64,000 nucleotides of DNA from Nissolia schottii. Lineage: Eukaryota > Streptophyta > Magnoliopsida > Fabales > Fabaceae. The notes under the pieces were generated by a model. That model worked only from the letters and a program-made list of their open reading frames with translations, was not told where the DNA came from and searched no databases. The stretch covers positions 1 through 64,000 of the forward strand of contig QANU01016879.1 in assembly GCA_003254905.1 (NCBI GenBank), read 5' to 3'. Both the position numbers and the translations under genes were made by a program. Shown here in pieces: positions 25,472-38,242 of this stretch. How positions within the stretch are numbered: position 1 is the first letter of the stretch; each line of letters opens with the position of its first letter.

Positions 25472-28400
25472 TGTAACATCCTGCTTTTTCCCTTAGTAAA
25501 GATTTCATAAATTAAATAGGGGGAATAAGTCTCATACAAGCTTTTAGGTCAAATTGTTCGTAGAAGAAATTCTACTTAGTTTCGTGAAATTCTGCAGACA
25601 CTAAAACGGATCCTTTTGGTCCTCCAAGTGCAACGGTGTATCTAAGGTATCTGTAAAATATAAGGTTACTGATAAAAGTTCACAAATACCTTAGATTAAC
25701 GTCAATTATTCCTTAGAAAAATAGTAGATCACAAAAACGTGATCAGAATATTTTTCGGATAACCGTACGCGAAGTACTGGGACTGAGAACGACCAAACCT
25801 GATCAAAATTGATCAGTATTTGGCCGGAAAAATATGGGCCACAAATCCGGCCAAGACTCAAAGGTCATTCATGGCCAAGAGCTCACCAAGTGGCCAAGGT
25901 CAATATTCAAAGAAGTGAGTCATATAGTGACTCATGGTGGTGATGTCATGCATAGGTCATGGATGACATAATCCAACGGCAAAATGGGAAATTTGGCCAA
26001 GGGCATTATTGAAAGAAGAATTTTGTGGTGATGGCCTATAAATAGCTTGGTCATTCATTCAAATGGAAGACACAGAAAGCTTAGGAAAATTCTGTCAGTT
26101 TATACACTCTGCGTTATTCCGCCAAACTGCAGATATTATAGTTTTCTGCTTAACCTAAACCCTAACTCTCCATAATCTTCTCTTTAGAAACCATTCTTTA
26201 TCCCCTTAGGCAAGAATATCCATCTCTAACCTTGAAGAATCCTCCCGGTGGCAAAGAGCACAAGTTACCAAACTCTCGGAGTTTCTGCAAGCTAGTGACA
26301 AATCTAGTCTCCAGGTGGGTAAACTGACTTATCCACTGTCTATGTGGTTTTTACTAGATGATATATGATGTTAGGGTTCCTTTTATGTGACTTTGATCTA
26401 TATATATATATATATGTGTGTGTGTGCGTGTGTGTGTGTGGTTGATGATTGCCTGGATCTGTTGGTGCTGTCTGTGATTCTGTCAGAATTTAGGAATGCC
26501 TAAGACAGAAATAGGCATATGACACGATTTTGAAGGGAACTGTATGCTGAGGATTTTATCATGAAAAACTAATGTTATTTTTGGATTCTACATGAAAAAT
26601 TAAGTGGGGATGTCAAGTTTTATGATTTTTGGAGTCCCCGACGAATTTCTCAGCAAACAAGCAGAAAACGAGATTTTTACAAAAAAGGGAAAAACGGGAA
26701 TTTCATGTGTTTGGGCTGAAAAACTGGGTTTGTTTTTAGAAAATATGGGTTTAGAAATATCAAAAACCTTAAGGGCAAGTGTTGAGTCCATCGAGTTTTT
26801 TAGAACAAAAATTCTAAAGAAAATAGGGCGTTTACGAGGGTGACATTGTAATTTTTGGAAAAGGGGTAAAATTGGAATTTCATAATTGTGAGATCAGAAT
26901 CTGAAATTTTAGACATGCGAAATGATCTTAGGACTATCAAGAACCTTGGGGTAAAGTCTCGGACCTCTCCGGTTTATGGTTGCTAATCTTTGACAGAAAC
27001 CAGATGCTTGTTTTATTAATTGTGGATTTACCTTTGTTTATGTTCATGAAGATGTTGAGCATGACAACATATTCTCTATATGTGTTAAAAATGATGATAG
27101 ATGTTAGAAGAAACTTTCTTGAAATTGTATATGCGAAACCATGCAGAACATGGAAAATTGCAAGACTTGGAGCTGAATTTCGTCAGGTGTGCGCTAAGCG
27201 GCCTGGGGCTTGCGCTGAGCAGCCTGATTGAAGATTCAGAGTTACATAATTTAACGAAAAGATTTCTAGACCACTTGCAATCATCCATGGGGCTGCTGAA
27301 TGTTGTTAAGAATCAGTTTGAAATAATTATGAGCTATATGATATAATACATGTTAGATGCTTATAATGATAGGAGATTATATGATGATTGTTTGATATGA
27401 TGAAATAAATGATAAAGATGATGATACTACTGTATATATGATTGCTTTAAGATGAGGAATGAATATGATTGCTTTAAGATGATGGTGAACTGTGTTTATT
27501 ATATATGAACTGTTGCATCAAAGATCGAATTGTGCATATGGTGATGATGAGAGAAAACCCCCTCTAAAAAGGCCTAGGCTCGGTTTTTGGGGAAAGTCTT
27601 AGTCCTGGTCGAGTGCCAGGTTCAACCCCAACGCCATCCCAGGGTGGTAACCTCGGTCAGGGTTGGCGCCATTCAGGTTCAGCGCTACCTGGTCGCCACG
27701 ATGCGGGCTGTAAGCTTGGTTATAGCCGTGTGGCAGCCGCTATAAGGGACGAGGGCGAATATGCTTATAAGGCCAGCCTTGTAGAGCATACGTATAAGTG
27801 GATGCCAGCTGAAGCTTATACCAGTTTTCAGAAAATGAGATTCTTCCAGTAGTATAGCTATGTGAATTGTATGACAGTATATGAGTTAGTGTAGTTGTGT
27901 GAATCGTATGACAGTATATGAGTTATGAACGGGACTAGCAGACAGATGACATAGATAATGAAGAATAGGTTCCCTAATCACCTAGTAACTTAGGTAAAGC
28001 TGCCCAGGCTTAGTATGGATATTAATAACTAGTAGGACTACAGTATAATTGTGACACCTAGAGACCCCCTGAGCGGCGAAATCATGATTGAGTATGAATG
28101 AGTTACGACACTTAATGTTTCCCACTAAGAACGCAGTGTTCTCATCCCCCACTCATTTATGGTTCTAGGCGAGCAGTACAAGCAATGCAAGGACGAACAA
28201 TACTGAGGAAGATGGATAGAGGAATAGGGAAATCAGAGCTACGATAGAGATATCGCACGAGTCCTTAGTTAGTAGGCTATATGTTTGTACTACTATGTAA
28301 TTGTACTTAACATCTATACTATTACATGTGTAACTATTTGTGAATATATGGCATGGACCTTTGGTTGCTATGAATGTTGAATATACCTAGTTAATATTAG

Positions 28401-28624
28401 TTAAGTATGTTACGTTACCACTTACAATATATGTTCTGTCGAGAACCTGGCTCATATTTTATACTTTGATACGTATAAAGAAAAGTTAAAATTTGGTCCA
28501 TATTTCTGGGTAACTGTACTTTTAAACTCATAAGCGGGACTAAGTACTATCCCAACCAAAAGAGATAACAACTTAGTCGGCAGGTTTGCGACTTAAGAGT
28601 GGACTAGCTAGCTAGGGTGTTACA
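25472..28624 (+). mobile_element. Solo LTR of a Ty3/gypsy-type retrotransposon (probably chromovirus), 3153 bp
   Basis: Starts TGTAACATCC and ends GGTGTTACA, the short inverted ends typical of long Ty3/gypsy LTRs of the Tekay/Del kind. It is flanked by a perfect 5-bp target duplication CAAGA (25467-25471 and 28625-28629). There is no second LTR and no internal gag-pol sequence, so this is a solo LTR left by recombination. It holds a TA/TG microsatellite near 26399-26440 and two short near-palindromic units (GCGCTAAGCGG and GCGCTGAGCAG) near 27190-27225. Its order of shared short blocks resembles the second solo LTR at 42068. Strand is given by the TG...CA reading and is not independently proved. 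Age cannot be estimated without a partner LTR. Confidence 0.85.
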
Positions 28625-28629
28625 CAAGA

Positions 28630-30104
28630 GAGGAGATAGGGACAAGAGGGAATTGCTCCTCCCATAAAAAAAAACCAACATGATCACAAAGAGAAAAACA
28701 ATAGACTTTAGATTGAGAGAAAACCCTTCTCCTCTACTCTCTTTCTCATCCCTTTTCTCCCAGAAAACACAAAACACACACAGCCCCTAGCAAAATGTAG
28801 CAAACCCAAAAGGAAAACCAGAAATAGTTGTTACACTAAGCTTCATGAGTGCAGGTTCAATCGTCTCCCATGGAGCTTCGTCGGAGGTCGGAACTGTTCG
28901 CCCACTCAGTCTCCAATCCCAGACAGTTCCCCCATCACCATTACACTCACATACAATCAAAACAAAGCTTACAAACCCATAATATCCAGATTTGCATGCT
29001 TTGAATCATTAATCCTCATTTTGGTTCAAATCACTATGTTACACCAAACATATGATAAAAAATAACTTTACTGTATCAATTAATATTATCAGATCTTATA
29101 TGATGCAACAAATGTGGCCTAAAAGTGTAAATACTATCCCAAAATATTTCAAGAGCCAGAATATTTTTCATAAAACTCTAGCTTTCATGTTGGTCATGTA
29201 AAAGAGTAATGATACATTCTCATCTCTTTTTTTTCTCTTTTTTTTTCCTGTAGATCATGAGAAAAAAAGAAGAAGAAAAAGACAAGGCTAAGGCTTTAAA
29301 GAAATAGTCTCGCTGTAATCATTGCTCAAAAAGGAATGCATTGTTGGAGGAGGATTCTCTAACACGAGGATCCTCTTACACACAGAAACTAGCATCCGTT
29401 TATTAGCAAGAAAAACATCTTTTTTTTACGTGATAAATGTTCTTTTAATTAATAATTAAAGTAAAAAAATATAATTAATGTCTTAAAATCCTTTCCACAA
29501 AAAAAATGTCATAAAATCTTAAAAAATAATTCATTCTCACTTTATTTAGTAATTAATAAAGATGTATAGATTAATTTGTTACGAGAATATGAAATTAGTT
29601 AAAAATGAAAATTAGCTACTAGCAATCAATTCACGCTCTGGTGTAAAACCAGAATTACTAAACTATACAGCCGAGCACAACCAAAAACTGGTTGTACAAG
29701 CCCAGTGTCTATTGTGTATTCACAGTGTACACCTTCTAACCCAATAGGCCAGCCCCAAAGGAAATGAGCCCAACCAAATGTTTCTTGGTGCATTGTTGTC
29801 GGTTAGCCTATGAAGGCGCTCGAACGAAGAATTATAATCACCAAAACGACGTACCGTTTTCGATTGTAGTCTCTTTCGCCACATCACCCTGTAGTGCACA
29901 CTAGTTCAGAGAGAGAGGTGCAGCCACCATAGGGCGAAGCTGAGGTTCGGTCTCACGGGGAGGATCTTCTTCGTGGTTCCTCCTATAATCACCTGAACTT
30001 CGTTTTTTCAGCTCAGAAACATACTACTATCGTCTTCTTCTTCTTGGAAGCCTCATTTTTTTTATCTTGGTTCGGGAAAAGCTTGCGGTCGAAGAACAAG
30101 GAAG
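28630..30104. other. Intergenic DNA and the 5' leader of the CYP71-type gene
   Basis: AT-rich, with no gene recognised in the first 1.2 kb. The stretch from about 29880 to 30104 is more balanced in composition and holds pyrimidine repeats (TCGTCTTCTTCTTC), as expected of a 5' UTR for the gene starting at 30105. Confidence 0.5.
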
Positions 30105-33100
30105 ATGGAGGAACACGAGAATGGCGCCAACGCAACCGAGGAAGAGCCGGTGATCGGCCCGGGCCCAGCCCCTCGGGCCCGACCCAAGCGACCCCTCCAG
30201 TTCGAGCAGGCCTACATCGACGCCTTGCCCTCCGCTAACATGTCAGTTTCTCCTCCTCTTTTTCACCCTAGTTTTCCAATTAGGGTTTCTTTTCCTTCAA
30301 TTAGAAATTCTCCAAGCTGCGACGTTACCTTTTATGTAAATGAAGCTCTGTGTACTAAGGATTGATAGTGCTTTTTGGGTTATAGTGTGTGCTATTGTGA
30401 AATGAAGTTAGGGAAATCAACTTTTTCCTTATTGTTTCTTTTTATCTCCCCCTTTTCGCAGGTACGAGAAAAGTTATATGCATCGTGATGTGGTTACACA
30501 TGTTGCTGTTTCAGCAGAATTTTTCATCACTGGAAGTATAGATGGTATTGCATGTTTGTGATCGCCATTTCTATAATAATCGTGCTCTTTAAATTTAAAT
30601 ATAATTGGTTGTCAATCAGAGAATCAGCATATATTTGATGTTATTTTTTTCTTAATTTTTTGAAACTAATTTGGTGGCAAAACCTGGATATCTAATGATA
30701 TAAAATTAGCTTAGTTTTTTTGGGATATAATATCATGGCTTATCCTCTTTCTGGGTTGCTTTCTTTAACATTGTCACCAGGGCATTTGAAGTTTTGGAAG
30801 AAAAGGCCAATTGGTATTGAATTTGCCAAACACTTCAGATCTCACCTTGGTCCAATTGAAGGTCTAGCCGTAAGTAGACAGCCCTATTTGATTATTGCTT
30901 CAATCCTCTTATATGAGATATTATGAATCTTTATGGTTTGATATGCCGGGCATTAAAAGTGTTCTGGTTTTAGTTTTTCAAAATTGTCTTGTTTGCTTGT
31001 CATCAACCATGACTTATTTCAGCTATGCAGGTTAGTGTTGATGGTCTGCTTTGTTGTACCATATCAAATGACCGTTCTGTGAAAGTATACGATGTAGTAA
31101 ACTATGATATGATGGTCATGATTCGCTTGTCATACGTCCCTGGTGCTGTGGAATGGGTTTACAAACAAGGCAATGTCAAAGCTAGAGTTGCCATTAGTGA
31201 TAGGAACTCATCTTTTGTGCACATATATGATGCACGAGCTGGTTCAAATGATCCTATCATCTCCAAGGAGGTGCCTATTCTAAACTAAAGTCTAGTGTAC
31301 TGACTTTTCAAAATGTATTAAATTCATTCTTCCCAATTAGAAATATTTTTCACAGTTAAGTACATAATTGTATCATTCCTTGCTCCTTTGCTCAGATACA
31401 CATGGCTCCTATTAAAGTTATGAAGTACAATCCTATATATGATTCTGTAATTTCAGCCGATATGAAGGGGATCATTGAATACTGGAGCCCTGCCACACTT
31501 CAATTCCCGGAAAAGGAGTATGTGCTTATTTTTGCCTTCTCATTCTTCCTCCATTCATTATATAATTGACTCATACACAAATATGTCTTAATAATTACAA
31601 GTTTTTGGGTAGGCAAACAACTTGTAGATGCTCCATTCCTGTATTGTTCTTGCTGAATCCCTTTAAGCACTAGGTGTGATTGCCAATAATAAGATCAGGA
31701 TAATCTGTTGTCAATTTTTGGTGGGGATAAAGTAGACTGCTGCAGTATACCATTCTCATTTTAGGGCTGATGACTGGACCTGATGAATTTAGTTGTGGAT
31801 CTGGTCATTTTGAAGTGAACTTATATGTACAATTTTGGAGCAGTAAAATCCGATTCCAAATATTCCCATGTGGTTATTTATCTTGAATACTGCCAGACTA
31901 AACATACTTTCTGTTCTATTTAAAATTGGTCTTTCTTTTCTTTTTGAAAAAAATAACTGTTCTATCTGATGGTGTTATAGCCTCCAGCCTCGCAGCAGTT
32001 ACTATCTATTGACAACTTGGTGAGTGATCCTTAGCTTCTAGGCTGGGCCATCAACAATCTTCTAATGGATAATTGGATATAGTGCGTACATCATGAATCA
32101 GTATTATATATAATAAGCAATGCAATTTAGTGCCAAATATTGAAGTATTATGTGGTTATGCATTGTGGCTGTATTAGTTATTATGCTTGTAAGAGTTCTC
32201 AAAATTCTTAGTCACATGAGGTTTAGGTGTCTGAATTGTTTGTAGTTATGAATGTACCTTAAGTCAATCCTTTGGTGCCTGCAGGGTTAACTTCAAACTG
32301 AAAAGTGATACTAGCCTCTTTGAAATAGTAAAATGCAAGACTTCTGTTTCGGCCATTGAGGTACGTCACTTGTCCAAATATACCTCCTAACTTGTAGTTA
32401 GTATTATTTTTATGTGGTTAACTGCTTGTGCAATCAATATACTAGTTGTTTGACATAGATGGTATTTATTAAATGTATTTCATCATCTTTTAGGTCAGCC
32501 CAGACGGTAAACAATTTTCCATTACATCACCTGACCGCAGGATACGTGTGTTTTGGTTCAGAACGGGTAAACTAAGACGAGTTTATGACGAATCTCTGGA
32601 GGTAACAGTTTACCAGAGTTTCACGCTGATTTTTGTGCCCTTTTTGAACATGTTACAATATGAATTGTGTTGTTGATAGGTTGCTCAAGATCTCCAAAGA
32701 AGTGATGCTCCATTATACCGGCTGGAAGCCATTGATTTTGGCCGAAGGATGGCTGTCGAGAAGGAAATAGAGAAGACAGAAAGTGCTCCACTGCCAAATG
32801 CAGTTTTCGATGAAAGTTGTAATTTTATTATATATGCAACCTTGCTTGGAATTAAAGTGAGGTTTTTTCTTATCTGGGTTATAAATTTAATTTAGAACTG
32901 TGCAATCATTCACGTATACTACTTCTTTCCTTGGTAGCTTACTAGTGCATGATGCCATTAGATGGAAATTCATTCCCTTATGTGTTTTAACATCTTTGTT
33001 ATGTTTATAGATTGTTAATTTGCACACCAACAAAGTTGCAAGAATCCTTGGAAAGGTAGAGAACAATGATAGGTTCTTGAGGATTGCTCTATATCAAGGT

Positions 33101-34830
33101 GATCAAAGTAGTAAAAAAGTAAGAAAGATTCCTGCAGCCGCTGCAAATGCCAATGAGAGCAAGGAGCCTTTGACCGATCCCACTCTCCTGTGTTGTGCTT
33201 TCAAAAAGCACAGGATATATTTATTCAGGTATAAAATTCAAAACACTATCTTGCCAAAAGTAATAGTAATAATAATAAAACTTGAACAAAAAAAGTCCAT
33301 TGATTTGAGTCCAAAGTTATGTAATTTGTTATTTTATGTATTAACATTATCTTATGTGGGGAATTGGTACCATAGCATTTTTCCTCAGTACCTTGAGGTT
33401 GTACATTTTTTGAGCTGCATGTCATTGGTTGTATTACATGAAAAATATAACTCTTCATTGTATCTAAGTTTTGGTGTTTATCATGTTCCAGTCGGAGAGA
33501 GCCAGAGGAACCTGAAGATGCAACAAAGGGAAGAGATGTGTTCAATGAAAAGCCTCCTGCTGATGAACTTTTGGCAGTTTCAGATATTGGAAAGGCTGCT
33601 ACAACATCACTTCCTGACAATGTGGTGAGTTATCTATATTAGTAAATAGGTTATCATGACTGACAATTAAATTCAGCACTGCTTCTACTTTTATTAAATA
33701 AATGTTTCACCAAAAACTAAAGTTGTCTACAAATAACTTGGCCTTATTGGAATTTAGAAATTGTCTCTTTTTATCAGCTTATTTTCTGCTGTTTGAGTAA
33801 TTATTAAATAGCAGAAAGGAAATTGTATTTCCCCTTGTTCTGTACATACCTTTCTTTTCAAATCACATAGGTTACCTCTTTCCCCCAACAAAGTGCTTTA
33901 TAGTTCCAATTATTCCCTTGCAGATTCTACACACCACCATGGGTGATATTCATATGAAATTATACCCAGAGGAATGTCCAAAAACTGTGGAGAACTTCAC
34001 AACTCACTGCCGCAATGGTTATTATGACAATCTTATTTTTCACCGTGTCATTAAAGGCTTCATGATACAAACAGGAGATCCTTTAGGAGACGGCACCGGT
34101 GGGCAATCCATTTGGGGTAGGGAATTTGAGGATGAATTTCACAAAAGGTAATTAATTATATGAATGAAATTGAAATATCATGATTCCATACTCCTGTTTA
34201 TCATGACTGTCACCTGTCAATGTGTATGTGCACTGATGGCTTATGAGGAACTTCCTGTTATGATTTAGCTCAGATGGAACTTACAGCAGCAAATATTTTT
34301 CTCTCTTGCAGTCTAAGGCATGATAGGCCTTTCACAGTGTCAATGGCAAATGCTGGCCCAAATACAAATGGCTCTCAATTCTTTATCACCACAGTGGCTA
34401 CTCCTTGGTTAGACAACAAGCACACTGTATTTGGCAGAGTAGTGAAGGGAATGGATGTTGTTCAGGTAGATTGGGTTCTATTCTTGTTTAACCATAATCA
34501 TTTAGTACAATACCTGAAGTTGTCTTTAGGGATTAGCTTGCATGCCCTCATGCCGATTTCCAAAATACTTTCCATGTCACATTTTGAATGTGATGACATT
34601 TGGTCGATGGAACTTCTTGTAAATGTTCTCTTTTAAGGTTTTTCATCGGTGATATGTTATGGTAACATCTATTTCAGATATTGTTGATTAATGACGAGCC
34701 TGCTGCCTGGAAAAATTAACCAATTGGGAACTTTGATGTTTGACAGGGTATAGAAAAAGTGAAGACAGACAAGGCAGACAAGCCATACCAAGATGTGAAA
34801 ATCCTAAATGTCACTGTACCAAAGTCTTGA
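30105..34830 (+). CDS. CYP71: WD40-cyclophilin (peptidyl-prolyl isomerase), CYP71/PPWD1 type, 13 exons, 614 aa
   Basis: Nuclear cyclophilin with WD40 repeats. The Arabidopsis relative CYP71 binds histone H3 and acts in chromatin-based gene silencing; human PPWD1 is spliceosome-associated. Exons: 30105-30241, 30462-30544, 30781-30869, 31031-31270, 31396-31517, 32285-32360, 32494-32601, 32680-32856, 33011-33228, 33492-33624, 33924-34147, 34312-34465, 34747-34830; all phases join. WD40 repeats cover about residues 50-410 (for example [12 protein letters not shown] and [11 protein letters not shown]). The cyclophilin domain covers about residues 462-614, with [24 protein letters not shown] and [12 protein letters not shown]; the active-site arginine and the drug-site tryptophan are both present. 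It ends ILNVTVPKS. The final exon and 3' flank are duplicated at 38243 onwards. The gene is tail-to-tail with P2 copy 1. Confidence 0.96.
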
Positions 34831-36247
34831 AGGTCCTTGGTTTGTATGATTGATGCTGTAAATCCTTACTGGTGATAGGAGGCGGCTGAAGAAGTTTTAA
34901 AATGGGTAATTTTTTAGATCAAACTTTTAGCTTCACAGGTTTCCAGTGAACAGTGGCTTTATTATTCTTTTACAACCTTAATAAGGCATATGTTTTCATG
35001 CGCACGCCTTTCCTTCACAGGTTCCTCTTCCTTTGGCAATGACATATGGATCAAGTTGAATAATGCTATCTTCTGTTTTCGGTTTTGCCAGTGCGATGTG
35101 CTTTGCATGCCAAAGGATTGCTGTTGAGCAATATTGCAATTTGACTTGTAATTTTAAGATACATGCCTGAAGTATGATCTTATTTTTCTAAATGTGGTTC
35201 AATTTTTTTTTAGCTGAAAGGCAGGTTTGTAAAACTGTCATATATTGTGTGCGGGCGTTTTGTTCATTATTACTTTTTCTTATGTTGCCCCCCTACCCTT
35301 AATCTTTAGACAACTTTTGCACTCAGTTATTACGTTATATTTGCAGGTTTAATTTTTGTAAATCCACCCAATTTGATGCTATTATATGATAAGCCACCAC
35401 TGACATCAAAATAACCCGATTTCATTCAAGTTTATTGATTTTGCATGAAAGAGTATTACCGAAGGGGAAATGAACGTGCATGGGCACGGCCATAACTTGA
35501 AACCCTTAACCATTTCACTGTCTAATGAAGGTTATTGCTATTTGACCGCTAACTCTCTCTGGAATAACTGAAGAAATTTACACCGTCAGTTTTAGTACTT
35601 CTATAGGCTGTATTACAGTACAGATAGCTAGACCATTAAGACGAAAATTTAAATTTTTTCTCAACTTTTTACAAATTTTCTCTGGTGCTTTCACTTCCAA
35701 TTTGATTTTGTTGTGTTCACCTACCGAATACATCATCTTACAACATTGAACTTATTTTTTCTTATTAACTATTCACTACCAAGCATTCAACCCTGTAACA
35801 GTCATAGCCTATTTTTGTGCAATAAAACATTTCAGTGGGATACCTATCAGAAATGTCACCGAATGCATTCCTCTGTCTTATCAACTTGAATATTATGATT
35901 TACATGTTATTTTCCTATCGTTTTTGATGATGGACTCGCAATACTTAGATCGTCACTTGAAGTTCTGTGTTGGCAAAGCCTTCAAATGTATGAATTTTCT
36001 AGTCGTTAAGAGAAACAATGGCAACAAATAAATGTAACGGTAACACGTTGAAGCATAAATGTAACTATCCCACAAGTATAACAAGTCAAATTCGAAACAT
36101 CACTAAATCATATTAAGACTGTTTGAATCCATTACATTGTCTCAATTGAAAAAGCAAAATCCACAAAAATCTAAATGTGTAACTCAAGTAACAAAACTCT
36201 AACTAGAACAACAAATATCTTGGACATATGAAACGCTATGAACCATT
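34831..36247. other. Shared 3' intergenic region of the CYP71-type gene and P2 copy 1
   Basis: Noncoding. It is the parent of the duplicated block at 38243-39645. It holds two TTTCACT repeats (35513-35519 and 35689-35695) that mark the limits of a segment missing from the duplicate. The end next to 36248 is the 3' UTR of P2 copy 1. Confidence 0.7.
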
Positions 36248-37382
36248 TTAGTCGAATAAGCTGAAACCCATATCCTGCAGAAAGAAGACGATAAACAATC
36301 ATTAGCAAAGCGTCATGAATTTACTAAATAACAATCAGAAGTGGTTCAGTTTTGAAACTTACATCATCTGACTCCTCCTTCTCTTCCACCTTCTTCTCTT
36401 CCTTTGCTGCGGCAGCAGGTGCAGCACCACCAGATGGAGCACCTCCCGCAGGTGCAGCAGCAACAGCAACTGCACCACCGCCAGAAGGCACAGCAGCCAA
36501 CTTCTCCCTTCCACTGGCAATTAGCTCAGTGATATCCTTGCCCTTAACTTCAGTCAAGAGCAACTCAATCAACTCATTCTCAGGCTCAGCTCCAACTATA
36601 AATCATAAGCCAAACAGGAACTCGTCAACGTAGAGGAACACACCAAACAATACAAATATCAATGTTGTACTCAATTCATTATGCTGTTTCCCCTATTCTC
36701 AGCAACACAGACACCTCACTACATGCACTTGTTAAGAAGTTCGAAGTAGAAAAATTTCAGTGTTCTCAATGTATTCAAATGAAACATTTTCACTTTAAAC
36801 TCCTTAACAAGTGCAGTTAGCATTTCCCTAAAGAAAATACTATTTTTCCAATGCAGCGTAAAACAAGTGTTGATGGAAAACACACAAGGCTGCATCCATG
36901 AGTGATTTACAGGTTAAGCAATGCAACCAAACATCATTCAACTATAGTAATTGAAGAAAAGAAACAGAAAACATTTGCAAACTACATAGAAAACAAAGTT
37001 ATATGACTATATCTCATAGTTTAAGTATTCAATTTCCATTTATCAGACCATCAACTCTAACAATCTATACTTTGCTCTCACATTGTAGGCTTGCCTGAAG
37101 AAATGATTATCTAGCAATTAACAATTGTAAACGCAATTCACAAACCTAACTCTGGAGACTAATACACTCTCCTCTCATTAACCATTCATCCAGGAACAAA
37201 TTGAACAAAAGATTCAAACGACCAATGAGAAAAATTAAAGGAAAGTTAGAGGAAAAATAAAAGGAAAATGAAGACGAAATTTGTGAATAGGAACCTGCGG
37301 AAAGGATGTTCTTGAGATCATCAGCGGAAGGGGAAGCGTTTCCTCCCAATACGGCCAACAAATAGGCTGCAATGACCTTCAT
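36248..37382 (-). CDS. RPP2: 60S acidic ribosomal protein P2, copy 1, 3 coding exons, 115 aa
   Basis: A stalk protein of the large ribosomal subunit that recruits elongation factors. Coding exons 37382-37295, 36595-36363 and 36274-36248 join in phase. The N terminus [18 protein letters not shown] is the dimerisation region. The middle ([20 protein letters not shown]) is followed by an Ala/Gly/Pro hinge, then a Lys/Glu-rich region, and the universal C-terminal tail [11 protein letters not shown] is intact. A 5'-leader intron seems to lie between about 37385 and 37503. From 36255 upstream through 38242 the sequence appears identical to copy 3 at an exact offset of 10814 bases. The 3' flank below 36255 instead matches the pseudogene copy 2. 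Confidence 0.95.
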
Positions 37383-37543
37383 TGCTGAATCAATCCAAAC
37401 AAATCAGCAAAAACCCAACAGAAAATTATTAGCACAAATCACAAACACAAACACAAACAAAATGAAAAAAGGAATTAGTTGTGAGAGAACGAAAGCTCTC
37501 ACTTGCTGGAAGCGAGAAAGGGTTCCGATTGAGAATGCTGAGA

Positions 37544-37608
37544 GGGTTTAGGGGTTTCTGCAGGGAGGCGCAGATGATTGAGTATATGCAAGTATATAAC
37601 TAGGGTTT
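37544..37608 (-). promoter_or_regulatory. Core promoter of P2 copy 1 with telo-box motifs
   Basis: On the minus strand there is a telo-box AAACCCTA at 37608-37601, a TATA-like TTATATAC at 37599-37592, and a second telomere-like TAAACCC at 37550-37544 near the expected start of transcription. Telo-boxes are common in plant ribosomal-protein promoters. The same arrangement is repeated in copy 3. Confidence 0.6.
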
Positions 37609-37759
37609 TCAGCTGGCTTCTTCTTTTCGATTTTGCTGAAATGCCCCCCCAATCCTTTCTCTTTTTTGACTGGCATGCCCCTCTCTGTTTTTTCCTTTCT
37701 TTTCTTTTTTTTTTATATTGGTTTACCTTCCTTTTTATTTATTTACTCTATATAATTTG

Positions 37760-38242
37760 ACTCTTACACTAATTATCTCAAAAGTGATATATTTATGATG
37801 TAAATAAAATATTGACTGTAAATTACTTTATATTGATGATCACGTGTTGGTACTAATCTCAATTAATAAATATTAGACTCACTATTTACATATTTTATAG
37901 AATAGAATGAAACAAAAACATATTTTATAGAATGTGAATAAATAATTGTAGATTATTTTGTGTAAGAGAATTAATATTTGTTCCCTTTTAAATATCAAAA
38001 TTTTGAGTTTTTCTATTTCAAATAAAAAAATTAGTGTTGAATTATTCTTATCAAATAATAGATTAATTCAAACCAAATTATATTAACTAAAATTTAATAA
38101 ATTTTAAATGAAAATAAAGTTTAGATGACCTTAATTTACTTGAGACAAAAATTGAAGTAATTAAGTGAATGTTATTTTTTATATTTTAGGATTTTTTAAA
38201 ATAAAAATTAATGAAAAACAGTTAAATAAATTATAATGACCT
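37760..38242. other. AT-rich upstream region of P2 copy 1, up to the duplication junction
   Basis: Matches 48574-49056 base for base where I compared it. After TAATGACCT at 38242 the sequence switches abruptly to the CYP71-type gene's intron 12. No gene present. Confidence 0.7.

Noticed and set aside
36352-36633. Plus-strand frame of 93 codons over the P2 exon 2 (repeated at 47166 and 39748)
   Set aside because: It is the antisense of the P2 hinge region; the repetitive Ala/Pro/Gly codons keep the other strand open.
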